Part shown: positions 43,126-54,514 of the stretch, in pieces
How positions within the stretch are numbered: the first letter of the stretch is position 1
How the letters are laid out: each line of letters opens with the position of its first letter
DNA from: Haemaphysalis longicornis
Taxonomy: Eukaryota; Arthropoda; Arachnida; Ixodida; Ixodidae
Length of the DNA stretch: 64,000 bases
NCBI GenBank assembly: GCA_013339765.2
Contig: CM023449.1
Span: 204,005,422-204,069,421, forward strand
Direction: 5' to 3'
The notes under the pieces: model-generated
Databases searched by the model: none
What the model was told of the DNA's origin: nothing
Seen by the model: only the letters and a program-made list of their open reading frames with translations
Made by a program: the position numbers and the translations under genes

Positions 43126-46100
43126 CTGCATAACACGAGGAAAAAGTTAGGTATGTTTGTATCGCCTACGGGCAGAGAACAAGCGAGCGGCTAGCTTGAA
43201 GCCACTATTTCTGTTTGGTGCAGCACAAGTAAAATACACCGGTATGCCCCACAAAGGTAGGAAATAGTTGTCTCTTCAAACAGAAAAAGTGCGAATCACT
43301 GAATGATAGATACGACGCAAAGTTAAAAAAGCCCCTACTTAAGCATATTGTATAATTCTTTCGGAAAGAAGAAATATTAAAGCAGCCAGTGGCTGGTCTC
43401 GTTCTCCAAATAATTTTTGTACGATTCTCAAAGAGCACAAACAAAACAGGGAAGACTATATCCACTGAAACATGATCATTCACACAAATGCATAGGCTCC
43501 ATGTTTTCAACAAATGATTCTTATGTTTTTATTTGTATCGAGTGTTGTTATATATCGTTGAAAACATTTACGAAAAATTTTTGGAAATTTTGTGGGAAAT
43601 TTAGTAGCTGCCATCGGCTTAGTCTGTGTGCGAGAAAATTTTATTAACTGTGCAGGGAAATTTCTTCTCGTTTTACGCATCCAATTAACTTTATAAAAAT
43701 AGGACTCTTGCTGCACTTAAAGCTTTGAACAAGATCTTCGGTGCTCAAAGGGAGCGGGAAACGGACTGAATCTCTCGGTTCATGCAACATATGATTACCG
43801 CGGGCGTTTCATAATTTGACCCGTTCGGAGTATAATTCTGTAAAGTGTACAATTTTATCGCCAATAAAAAACACCTTTTTGTGCACTTTCATTTTCTTAC
43901 CTTGTTTGAAGAAGTATGCTGTACCATTTGCAGGAGGCAATAGTTGATACAGGTTAACATCTTCTCCTATGGAAGCATGACAGCGAAGAATTAACAAAAC
44001 TGAGCATGCCGAACTTTTCGTTACAGTGTACGGCATGCCATCAACGGCAGTCTAAAATATGGCTTTAACACAGCGCAGTTAGCGGCAGTTATTTGTATAA
44101 CCGGCACCACCTGCGAAAACGAGCCATCATTCAGTAATTGCGGGCTCAAGTGATGGCAGGGTGTGGACCTGCCCGGGACTGCACCAAGTTCTCATGCGGC
44201 GCCTTCGTGCAACGGGCCTCCACCCTGGCCGCCCTCCTGCCCTACAAAGTTGGGTGCACGAACCATGTCACCGAGAACTCCTGAACTTCATACACGAAAT
44301 AACCTGTTCGGGTTTCTGTGAACGCATTCATTTAGTATGCGACAGGACAAACTTTCGAAATTAAAAAAAAATGTGATGGCGCGGAACATATGGTACTAGA
44401 TTAGTTATCTTCCGTTAGCAACACAACCATTGTGGCTACTATAGGTCTATTATCCGGCTCTACTCGAGAGCTACTCCACTCGTGTATCTGCCACAGTTAC
44501 GCCATGTTATATCTGTCATGTCACACCCTTCTTTGAGAGTCGCTGAAATGCGATCATGGCTCGTATCGTAATGGTAACTGTTGTCCTATCGCCTCGAGAA
44601 TCTTTCAGGAGCATCAGCACTGCTCTGTTGGTCCCAGTGGTAGTTGCTGTTCGTGATCGCAATTGTTATTGCATGATTTCATTTCTTATTTTCAGTTGTT
44701 CATTTTTTGTTCTTATTAGCTTCTTTTTATAATCGATGGCTGCCACATTTCTCCAAATCGAGTGACTTCTGATTTCATTTTGGATTCTTTTTGTTTTTCT
44801 GTTTCTTTCTTTTTTGTTACAATGAACTACATTGGAATTATTATTCAATATCAGAAATCTCTTTTGGAGATACAAGTCATTAGTGTTCCCATCGAAATAC
44901 TGAGCAAAATATTCTTACGCAAAAAAAAAAAAAAACGAGACAGCTGGAATGAGGACTGAAGACGTGACGCTCACGAGCGCTGACATACTCAAACACTCGC
45001 ACACTCAGATAACAGGCTTGTCACTTGGTATTTCAGGCCCTGTTCCTTCTGCACTGTTCTTTCCTCTAATTACGTCCACCCAACAAGCCAAAACGTCATT
45101 TTACACCATAAACACTAGTCGATGCAGCTGTTTTCATGTGGGGTTGCGAATCGCCGATCGAGATCATGACGACGCCATTAAGTAGTACAAAATTGTCGTC
45201 GGGAAACGCGGAAAAATAGGTACATTTTTGTAAGGAACCGAGAAAAGCTATGATGTATTGATTTTCTTCCGTAAATGCCAATATGGCGCGAACTGTACAT
45301 AGTTGGGGTAGCAAATCACAAAAAACCCGGCAGCCCCCCCAAAAAACACTATTCAATACGGCGACTTACCCAGAAGCGCATGTTGCGAGCCTTCTATGTA
45401 CTCTGCATCCACCGGCAAACTGCGCGAGAAAGTAAACAGTTCATTTTAAATTACAAATTACACAGATCTGCTTGCTGGAGCCTATAAATTTGCTAAAAAA
45501 CATCTATTTAGCTTTCATTTTGTACGCCGTCTGCTCATCGCTTAAAGGGACACTAAGGTGCAGAAACAAGACGGCCTGTATAAATAGACTACAGTTCCGC
45601 CGATGGAAATACATACCTCCAGGGGCAAGCTCGTTTTGTAATTAAAGAGACCTTGCAACACTTTTCTCAACTTTTTTTGAGACTTTAAATGCTTGCAGAA
45701 CATCGTCAACCAATACATCCAGTGCTTAGATTGTGGGGTTGCAAAGTACATCAGCCAATAATTACTACTCTATGCCCATAAGATATCTTAAAAACTTGCT
45801 TCCAGACGCGAAGGAAAGAGTGAAAGTGTCTATCAAAAGTGTTGCAGACTCTCTTTAACGGGAAAATTGCCACAAGCGTGAAAACAGGCATCGTCGCCTC
45901 GTACACTTTTCCGCACTACAATCTGTGAAATTGCGTATAGAGCATGGTGAGACGGGATGTATGTAGTTTGCCTAAAAGTTTCTTAAAATAGCGTGTATGC
46001 AGCTGCTTGCTAAGCATAAATTGAATCTATGCGGAAACTTTGCTTTCAACTGTGTTTCAGAAAGAAACAAACTTTACCTGTTAAGCACCATTAAAACAAG

Positions 46101-49100
46101 TTCATTTACAACAGCTGCTGGTAAGCTCTGGCCATACTGTTGATTTCACTCACACATTTTTTTTGTAGTCGTAAGTACCATCACGGATAACGCGAAGTGA
46201 ACGCGAGCTCTCTTTCCAGTTTCCCACTGTCCGTATTTATTTCTATACCACAACAGGGGACGAAACTGAAGTTACTGGTGCATCCAGCTTAACGACTGGC
46301 CCCGCCTTCAGCTGCCGTGCAACCTGTTTGCGCGACTGCTTTTTAGCGTTTCTTCCAGACGGCAGCAACTTTCTTCCAAAAAAAGTACAGTAGAATCTCG
46401 ATAAACGGAAATCGCTTAAACGGAATTGCCGCCTAAACGGAACAGTTGCCTGGAATTTCGGTTGGTTTTGTATTCAGATAACGTAAAAAAACTCTCGGTA
46501 ATCGGAACTAAAATTTCCGCATCACCGTTTAAACGGAACCAGAAATGGAACTTCTTGTGAAATCCACTGGCATGAGAATCAGCTATTTACGGTTCCGGCT
46601 GTTTCGTTCTTGTTTTTTTTTCTTCCTCCATGCTTTTTTAGCCTTGTTGGCCTCGTAAGCCTCGTCTCGTAAGTGGTTAGCCGTGTTAGTGCAACGAATG
46701 CAACATCGCAGTTCTTGTTCCAGTCGTTCGGTCTCGATTCTTGACGCCGAGGCTACAGGGCTCACCTCCTGTCGCCTCGTTCGTGCCATCGTTGTGCTAT
46801 TCGTCCTTCATTACCACGTTGCCGTCTTCTAAATTCGGTGGCTCGTAAGCACTCGCGAAGTTGAGGCCTCTAGCCTCCGTGAAGATGCAGTTGCAAGGAC
46901 TCAAACAAAAATAATTGACGCATTTTGTAGTGCACAGCGACTCATTGTTGCCAAATCAACTTTGTGAATGCTGTGCCTAAGCTTCTTGTAGTTTTCTTGC
47001 TTTCTGAAAACTATCAGCTACAGTCACTTTCTAGCGGTTAGAGTTCCATGAAATGCCCTTAGAAATGTGTACGCACATAAATTTGCACCTTAGAACATCT
47101 CTCTCAGTAAACGGAACTCCTGTTAAACGGAACTAATTTTTCCGGTCCCTTGAAGTTCCGTTTATCGAGAGCCTACTGTACCTTCAATGATATGTCACAT
47201 AACGTTTTCCGTCGCGTAAAAATTAAAGCAAACAAGAAAAAGAAACGTCGGTTTTAATAATTTATGGGTCAATAACGAAGCATTGTTTGCTACTTTGGAA
47301 AAGCGCCTTGGGACAGTGTGATTTTTAATTTGGAGCAAGAAAATAGTCGAGCATTTCGTGTCCCTTCGAGCGTTCTAGAATTTTTCCCTATTATGTGTCT
47401 CGGGGATACGAAACGGTGCCGCGCAACAGATTATGTTGATATTTTTGTCGGTTTTGCTGGAATAACTCTCTTAGAATCGGGTTGCATTTTGTTCTGTTTT
47501 GTTTTGAAGAGTTTTGTTCCTGGTATCTACTTCTGAAATATACAATACCCATTATCTAAAAAACAGGGAACCAAAATCTTCCTAAAGTAAAAATAATACG
47601 GTAAAAAAAGGTTTTAAAAAACGAGGTTTCACTGCGAAGGCTGTAATTATGTAGATAGCTTATTTTATTTTGCAGCAAATCACGCCGAGACCAGTGCGAG
47701 TTTTGCAATATTCAGTCAGATGAGGTGAAAAGAAACCCAGGGCAAGGACCTGTTCTTACAAGTGGCGAACGCAAAAGGAATAATGCGCAATTAAACACCT
47801 AGAGAATAAAGAGTATACCGAGAGCCGTGACAGCCTGACAGTAGCTTTCATTGTCACTGTCAATGCTCAATCCCACTAAGTGGACATGTGAAATTCTGGC
47901 TGGTTTCGTTCACATCGCAAGCCATATATGCAATTGACCTGATCTGATAGCGGGGTTTAACGCGCTGACTCAACGCAGGCGATGAGGCGCGCCGTAGTGG
48001 AAGCATCCGGATTAAGCTCCGACAACCTGGGGATCTTTAACGTGCGCCAAAAAGCAGCCGCCGTGGCCGAGAATCGAACCCGCGTCCTCGTGCTCAGCAT
48101 ATGGGAATTAACCGGGAGCTTCCCTGCAAAGCTGTCCGCACAGCCGGTCCCCTTGAGTGGGCACGCCAGAATTGTGGGATAATTTTTCATATTACCGCAA
48201 AATGGCAATTGGTGAAGCGGCAGTGAGCTTCCGATTACGCCTGTCATTGTTGGTGGTCAACCCACCAGTGGGAGCGGCTGGTTTTTGTAGCGTAAGCTAC
48301 TCTGGCCGTGAAGGGCCGTACTGCGCAAGCGCGAAGAGCATGAGATTGGATTGGATTGGATTGGATTTGGATTGAATTGGATTGGGTTAGGATTGGCTTG
48401 GATTGGAATTGGATTTGGATTGGATTGGATTAAATTGGATTGTATTGGAAATCCAATCCAATTGTAGTACGGGTGTGTAGAGAATTGGGTCTCCACATTC
48501 GCCAGTCTGTGCATTCCAGAGGAGTGACGTCATAGCCATGGCAGACGCACTGGCGCCGGCGCGTGCCCAGCTGTCCGCTCCGTTGCGCAGTAGCCGAGTC
48601 TGTCACTGCGCCGGAGCCGCTTGATAGCCGTTTCGCGTGGCTCCCGGAGAGCCGTGCTGCTCATGCGCGAGGAGCAGTGACTGGACTGGACTGGATTGGA
48701 TTGAATTGGAAATCGTTTTCGCAGCAGTAAGCATGATAATCAGCTAATCCTAGACAACCAGGAAACCTAAGAATAACCAGCTGAACCTTAGCTCACGCTA
48801 CGTATTTCCTGGCATAGCCGAGCTAAGCGACTGCTAATTTTTAAGAGCGTTTATTTCGCCACAGGGCATAGATGAGACGGTACGCTCGTATTCTTACTTG
48901 TGTTTTGGCTCGAATATGCCTGAGGTTTTGTTCTATTTGAGTATGTTGACGTGTATGAGCTGTGCTACTATTTTTAAAAGGTCCTTTTTATATACACTGC
49001 GTGATCCTTATTACGACAGAAATGCTTTTCGCAAGGATGTACGTATCCCTGGAGCTTAAGGGGGACATGCAGAAAAAAAAAACACGTTTGGTTCATTCGA

Positions 49101-51460
49101 AAGATCGCCTCGTGAGAATCATACTGACACCACTTTTAACGTAAACGTCGCCGAAATAAGGTATATAATTAGGAAAAAAAAAAGGAATGGCCATGGGACC
49201 CACAAGCTCATTTCCCGCACAGAATACCAGCTGTTGTGCTGTTGTGTGTGTTATGTTGTGTTATACCAGCGAGATGTGCGATTGGCTGAGGTCGGCAAAA
49301 GCTAACGCAAGTTAGGCAGGACTTATAAGCTTGCCGAACGAGCTATTCGCGCCTAAATTTAGGGCACATTCTTTTTATAGAAGTAAGATTTGTGGGGTGA
49401 ATAACTCAAGTTACGAACGAACACGTAAACACCGAAGCAGTTAGTGCGGCACTTCACCGGCTGACACTTCCTAACACAGCCGTCGAACGCGTTGCACTTG
49501 TCTGACACAACACTGACCAACTGTCATAAGCGGCACGGTCACTTGAATTAACATGAGTCATAGCTAATGTTTAAGGAAACGATTAGTATAAACCTTAATA
49601 AAAATGCGGCAGGTATATAAGTCTAGCCAGAAGCGAAGTGTGAACACTGGCACTTTAGCAGTATTGCAGCGCCATCTATGAAAGTTGGCGATAAACAAGA
49701 TAACCAATGGCCATCTATGAGATGGTAGCAGCCCTGGTCGGCAGGCTATCTTTAAGTTGTAAGGCCCTGCTCTGGATGCGTTGTTGTCGACGTCCCGAAA
49801 ACACACGATTCAGCGGGAGAATTGAAATTTGGCTTAAAATGCTTAATGTCTCAGTGAATAAATCATCGTTTGCCCCCGGACAAGCGCTCAGGGCACTATA
49901 AAACACCGAATCTTTCGAATAAAGCAAACTTCTATTTTGTGTGCATGGTCGCTTTAAAACAGCTGAGGAGAAACCCCACTGAAAGGTGACGCCAAAAACC
50001 CCTCCTTCGTTTGCCCAGGTATTATTCGCATACAAAGCTCTGAATCTAGCTTGCACTAGATGTAGCACATATTTTTGTGTAGCCGGAATTTTCTTTCCTT
50101 CCGAGTTGACATTTAACGTTGTTGCCTACATTTTCGCCTGGTCTATTATACAATACAGCCGTACTCAGAAGCCGTATTGGACCATACGTGAAGCTAACTT
50201 ATCCTTGAAGAGTTGAGCGCCATGCTACAAAGGCAAAAACGACAAATGGCTGGACTAACAGGTGCTTAGGCCAAACCCTAACGTCACTAAATAATAGTTC
50301 TTTCTATTTGGCAATTCACCCACGCAATAATTAAAGGTGTTTCTGGACAGCTTAAAACTAAAAAAAAACGCATGTACGCACGTCGTTTCTTGAGGCTGAC
50401 CGGGTTCCGTGAAGGGTGACATAACCGACGGCCTTATTTTCGTCGGAAGGCTGGCCGACCCAGAGGATTCTGAGGTCCAGCGCGTCTGCTGGCTCGAAAG
50501 TGGTGCCGTTGCGGTAGCACTGGTACGTGGTGACATTTTCCTGGTCTATCAGCTGTGATTGTGACAAGACACAGACGTGAATCTTACTGATGCTGAGGAA
50601 GTATCAGTGACCTGCGGCTGTACTCGTGCACTGGTAATAGCTAAGACTGTGTTAATATGGTGCTTACTGTGAAAATTACTGAAGCATGGTTGCAAAACAA
50701 GAAACAAAGATAAAACACTATGGTACAATACGCTCGAGAAATATAACCTCGGGTTTGCAAGAACCAGGAAAATGGCGCTTTTCAAACAGTAGTTCTATTT
50801 CTTTGGCCTTAGGTAATTATTAGGAAAATTTTCTTATCTTTAACTGTAATCTGCGTCTCTAAATTTTCGGAATTGCCCTACTGCCGCTGGAATCACTCTT
50901 GGTACTTGCAATCAGCCCACATCCCAAAAATCCTTGTGAGACTCCGCGTAAAGTTAAACTCTAACTAAGCATTTTGTCTTTCCCAAGGGCTTCGAGAAGC
51001 AAAGGTCGATGAAAACGACAATTATGCTCCTAACACCGATTAAAATATTTGGAACTGGATCTTGTCACACCGAAGTAATTTACTGCGTGATTTATTTCGA
51101 ATGGTTGAGGGCAGGCAAATAAACCTCCGTAACCTTAACGCGCAGAACACGTAGGGTAATCGCGAAGGATTGCTTGAACGACAAGGCGGCTGTGTTTTTC
51201 TGCTGTGTTTTGACCAGTAGGATTTTAAAGAACAAACCAGGCATCCTTTCATCTGGGATGAGGCGGCCGGAAGAAATTTACGCATGTGAAGTGTTTTTTC
51301 AGTAATATAATGTTTTGAACGCGTAATACAAGTTTTTAGTGATGCTAGAGCCTATGGTGCGTACCTGGAAAAACTCTTGAATTGGGCCTCCGCAGGAAAC
51401 TGTTCCTATTGCGGTCATTGCAACGAATATGATGGCGATACGTGGGCTCTGCAGCAGCAT
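43016..51460 (-). CDS. Putative secreted tick protein, 5 exons, 210 aa
   Basis: Assembled on the minus strand from exons 51460-51365, 50552-50378, 45292-45107, 43966-43901 and 43125-43016. All junctions are AG/GT, and all phases match (0, 1, 1, 1), giving 633 nt. The start is the ATG at 51460, followed by a signal peptide (RIAIIFVAMTAIGTVSC, cleavage near residue 23). The mature part has four N-glycosylation sequons (NVT, NGT, NGT, NVT) and spaced cysteines (YQC, QKC, QTC, AIC). It ends AICAMEYVR and TGA. AATAAA lies 150 nt later (42861-42866, -). Length and layout are like tick salivary lipocalins, but I see no decisive motif, so the family is open. Exon 2 and 3 donors (GTACAT, GTGTAA) are weak. 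Introns contain transposons. Confidence 0.7.
43901..43966 (-). CDS. Exon 4
   Basis: 66 nt between CTTCCATAG and the strong donor CAAG|GTAAGA. Codes EDVNLYQLLPPANGTAYFFK and Q. A second frame is also open here, but only this one keeps phase into exon 5. Confidence 0.65.
44150..44345 (+). pseudogene. LINE ORF2 C-terminal fragment in intron
   Basis: RVWTCPGLHQVLMRRLRATG, LHPGRPPALQSWVHEPCHRE and LLNFIHEITCSGF match the end of LINE ORF2, followed by an A-rich stretch at 44361. It lies antisense within intron 3 of the secreted-protein gene. Confidence 0.65.
44350..45106. other. Intron sequence
   Basis: T-rich, with an A run at 44922-44935 and nothing else recognised. Confidence 0.5.
45107..45292 (-). 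CDS. Exon 3
   Basis: Follows the acceptor CTACCCCAACTATGTACAG. Codes RAILAFTEENQYIIAFLGSL, QKCTYFSAFPDDNFVLLNG and VVMISIGDSQPHMKT. The donor is G|GTGTAA, so the 3' limit is the least sure of the five. Confidence 0.55.
45546..45645 (+). mobile_element. TTAA-type element end (AGGGACACTAAGGTG), one-sided
   Basis: TTAA at 45542-45545 followed by AGGGACACTAAGGTGCAGAA resembles the left end of a TTAA element. Its right end was not found; a smaller element is inserted into it at 45646. Confidence 0.5.
45646..45854. mobile_element. 209-bp TTAA MITE nested in another element
   Basis: Between TTAA at 45642-45645 and 45855-45858. Ends AGAGACCTTGCAACACTTTT and, read inwards from the right, AGAGAGTCTGCAACACTTTT. 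No coding. Confidence 0.8.
46388..47178. mobile_element. pogo/Tigger-like element without transposase
   Basis: 791 bp between TA dinucleotides (46386-46387 and 47179-47180). Ends CAGTAGAATCTCGATAAACG and, read inwards from the right, CAGTAGGCTCTCGATAAACG; AAACGGAA motifs repeat near both ends. This is the TIR style of pogo/Tigger elements. No DDE transposase frame is present. Confidence 0.8.
47181..47950. other. Intron sequence
   Basis: AT-rich; no repeat ends or coding recognised. Confidence 0.5.
47951..48098 (-). mobile_element. Ruka-like SINE, diverged, internal deletion
   Basis: Tail end near 47951 (GTTTAACGCGCTGAC), SINE body, then directly the tRNA-like head (GCCGCCGTGGCCGAGAATCG); the middle GGAGGCGAAAAGC block is missing. 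In intron 2. Confidence 0.75.
48342..48475. repeat. (ATTGG)n pentanucleotide repeat
   Basis: Imperfect GGATT units for about 130 bp with an inverted bit (ATCCAATCCAATTG) at the end; a second short tract is at 48676-48712. Confidence 0.9.
48720..50377. other. Intron sequence
   Basis: No exon-like frame with splice sites or transposon ends recognised. CTTAAGGGGGACATGCAG at 49057-49074 resembles the left end of a TTAA element, without a partner. Confidence 0.4.
50378..50552 (-). CDS. Exon 2
   Basis: Follows the acceptor GTCACAATCACAG. Codes LIDQENVTTYQCYRNGTTFE, PADALDLRILWVGQPSDENK and AVGYVTLHGTRS. G/C-rich third positions stand out from the flank. The donor GTACAT is weak; its position is the one that keeps phase. 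Confidence 0.7.
51365..51460 (-). CDS. Exon 1: signal peptide
   Basis: Codes MLLQSPRIAIIFVAMTAIGT and VSCGGPIQEFFQ, 32 codons, then the donor CAG|GTACGC at 51364. Hydrophobic core with short neutral end. Confidence 0.75.
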
Positions 51461-51464
51461 GTCT

Positions 51465-51700
51465 GAAGTTTACTGGAGTCGCTGTTTTTGAAGTCGTATG
51501 AAATGCTCTCCTAGAAATGAAGGCACAGAAGTAATTAAATACAGATTTTCTAGAATTTAGAATTGTCCTAATGAAAGGCTGGTTAAGGGCCTCTGCCTCA
51601 ATGCAAACTTCACTAGGAGATCTTTAGTTTCATTCTTGGTTGGTACCGGACCCGTTTTTCCTCACGAGGAAATATGTATTCCACAAGCAGACCCACCAAT
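51465..51700. other. Region upstream of the secreted-protein start
   Basis: Holds the 5' flank of the gene on the minus strand. No TATA box or other promoter signal was clear. Confidence 0.4.
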
Positions 51701-51840
51701 CTTTGGATCGATTGGTATTTCACAGCAAAACAGGGATCCCCTTTACAGCAAGCATTGGGACTGCTTTTATTCGCGTCCCACCGCGGGTTCTTCTGCTGCC
51801 CCTAAAGGTCAGAGCTTTTCCTCTTTCAGGTTTCCAGCAC
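51700..51840 (+). repeat. Unnamed interspersed repeat, copy 2 (SINE-free)
   Basis: Matches 30064-30200 from CGATTGGTATTTCAC through TTTACAGCAAGCATT, CCGCGGG and CCCCTAAAGGT. Here ATCGATTGGT (51707-51716) is single. Confidence 0.7.
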
Positions 51841-52139
51841 ACACGACCGCCCTAACATTTTGATTCACAGTCGACACCATCAGGGTCCCTGATACACACC
51901 TACATAACATGGGGCACAACGTAAACATTATGTGAGGGATCGAGCGTGACGTATACCAAACAACCAGGTTCATCTCCCAAATTGCTTCAAAACATGGGGG
52001 TGTCAAGGAGGGCAACCGTATTCGGCCCATGCAAGCCTTTGTTCTCCTTAATAGCGTAATAACACCTTTCTAACCATGAAAAGAATGAGTCAAATGGAAA
52101 TTAATGGCATGATGCGGAAATCTTTCAGGGTAGCCCTCG

Positions 52140-53330
52140 TACTTTCTCCAGAAATATCCAACTACCACCTGCTTGCACTGGGGTCCACAACGCCTTGACC
52201 GAAACAGTGGAGGCATAACACAACGTCCAATTAAAAAAACCCACTAAGAGCCTCACGGGGCGGAACTTAGACAGCTCTTTGAGCACTTTATTACCCACCT
52301 CCAACTATCAGCAATTGGTGCGACACACGTTCCGGATCAAACCTCTCCCGCGAAACCTGCATCACGCATGCATTGAGGATCGCAGACTTGCTCGCGCAAA
52401 AGCCAACGAAAAGGCATATCTTCGAGGCCCCCCTATCTTAAGAAAGACACCACCTACTCTACCAGAAGAGGATGCGGTAGCCATAGTGGTTGCCTCGTCA
52501 CAAGCCCCGCTCTCATCAGTTTCCCTGATTACTACAGATCCCAGGGTGGAAGAAGAGTTCGCTATCGCGTGGGTGCGACCCACATTCTCCACTTGCAAAA
52601 GCAAATCGGTGTTTTTGTATCAATAGGAATTCATATTCAGTCATCCTAATTTTCTCTGGGGAAGAGCTTCCCCAGTAACTTACCTTGAATCCTTTTTGAA
52701 GGCGCAGGAGATGCACTCCCACCATTTCATTCTTGACCGGGCACCCACCCGTGCCGCAATACCCTGGAAACTAAGTGTCCCATAAAGCTTCTCGAGCTTT
52801 GGTTTCCCGAGGGCTCGATGGCGTCTCCAGTGGCAGTCATACATTCCCTCTGCCTGACAGGCTGCACACGCACGTGGACATCCTAGCCGATTACCGTTAG
52901 GAGCGTACTGCTTGTCGATTTTCTCACCCATCACTAACCCGATACTTAGAGGTCATCTCTCACCAGCTCCAGGCTCACTTCTCCCTCACCCCTGCCATCC
53001 TGTCTGCCATGTATCGTGACATGATGCCTGTTCTCAATGTTTTGCTTCTCAGGAATCCGTCTCCAACATCATGGGCATGGGACATTATCCAGCATATCCA
53101 GGCTCCGATTCCACCCCTTCCCTCCTCACCATCACTAGTGAAGGGCGCTGGGAGGATGCCGTGCGTGACCCGGACCGCCAGATACAACAAGGCCTGGCCG
53201 GCCTTGGCGACAGCACTGAACCCCATTCAAAAGGGACCCCTGCTGCTCCACGGACGCCGGCCTTATCTACCAGGCTGTGGCCTACTAAAGTTATTCCTGC
53301 CTGTCTGTGATAAAGTTTGTTTTTGTTTCG
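52140..53330 (+). pseudogene. LINE RNase H and ORF2 C-terminal remnants
   Basis: 52279-52620 reads FRIKPLPRNLHHACIEDRRL, ARAKANEKAYLRG and then a decayed RNase H start (AIVVASSQAPLSSVSLITTD, RVEEEFAIAW). 53130-53310 reads SEGRWEDAVRDPDRQIQQGL and AGLGDS, the usual LINE C-terminus. Between them the frame is broken. Confidence 0.6.
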
Positions 53331-53334
53331 CAAG

Positions 53335-53790
53335 TAAGACTGTCATTCTGAATTTGTTATTGCTGCTGAGAACTGTTAAACATTCCTCTTAAGGTTAAGC
53401 GTTCCGATTAAGTTAAGTTCTAACTATTGCTGTACGTTTCTATTTACATACACCGAGCTTTACGATGATGTGTAAAGCATGGGCTCAGGCTCTAGCTAAG
53501 ATAACCAAGATTGCAAGATGTTCGTAGTAGTTCGTAGCAGACAATACATGCCGTCTTGCTTATTCTCCCTGCAATCGAAAGGCGGTGAAGTTGGATATTG
53601 CTACTTTATAATCACGATAAACGTTTTTGGAAATCTGTTCCCATGATATGTACGAAAAATAAATTCGGCGGGCATTTAAGTATCCTTCCTTAGTATACAG
53701 ACCTGTACTAGTTCGTTCATTGCGACAAGGGAAACTGCGCGGAAGAGAAGCACAAAAGAAATTGACTGGACGCAGAGGGCGCAGACTATC
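53335..53790. other. No recognisable gene
   Basis: Probably LINE 3' flank; no further signal. Confidence 0.45.
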
Positions 53791-53997
53791 AACTCATTTT
53801 ATTTCAGTAAAGCAACACACATGAACGAAAGTACGTTCTACGAATGCGAGAAAACCTAGTACTACAAAAGAAGGAAAGGCGGAGCCCGATAACGAAGAAA
53901 AATTCAGAATTGAGTAGAAGAAATAAATACTGAAAGAAATAGGCATGGGGGTGCCGAAAAAGACACGAGCAGTGCTTCGCTGACTGCCAGACATGCA

Positions 53998-54204
53998 TTG
54001 TTTAGAAATCCTCTTGTCCTGTGGGTGATCCTACATTGGCCAAGCGGGCCGCGTATCAATAATCGTCTGAGGGAACACGCTAACAGCCTACGAAATTTTA
54101 CCGGCAGCAACTTGGCATCCCACTGCAAAGACGGCGGTCCCGCTTCGAAGCCTGCGAAGTTATCAGGCGTTACGCGCACGAGGGAAATTTTGAAGCGCAC
54201 GTGA
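53998..54204 (+). pseudogene. Penelope-like GIY-YIG fragment
   Basis: RINNRLREHANSLRNFTGSN and LASHCKDGG, then REILK, match the C-terminal nuclease part of a Penelope-like protein (compare RRLTQHQ in the 39.9-kb copy). The GIY and YIG motifs themselves are lost. Confidence 0.55.
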
Positions 54205-54510
54205 TCCTCAAGAAAGGCGAAGAGTGTCTCAGTTCACAGTCTGGGTTGCTACTGAGCACCGAGATTGCATTCCTTCACTAGACTCGTGGGTGTGCCTTTT
54301 CGGGTATTTAAACTGCGCGAGCCCTCGCTTTGTTTTGTTTATGTCAAAGGCGCTTGCACATGCCTACTGTCATGTGCCTGCTCCCCGTATTGCACTCTGT
54401 CTTTCCTTCTTTTCTTGCACTAGGTTTTCGCACTCGTGTAAAACGCATTTTCTTTCCTATGTGTTTCTTTACTCACCTAAAAATCAGTTGCTAGTCTGCG
54501 CCCTGTGGGT
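54205..54510. other. Flank of the Penelope-like fragment
   Basis: Continues downstream without a recognisable domain; a TATTTAAAC occurs at 54305. Confidence 0.4.
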
Positions 54511-54514
54511 CTAA

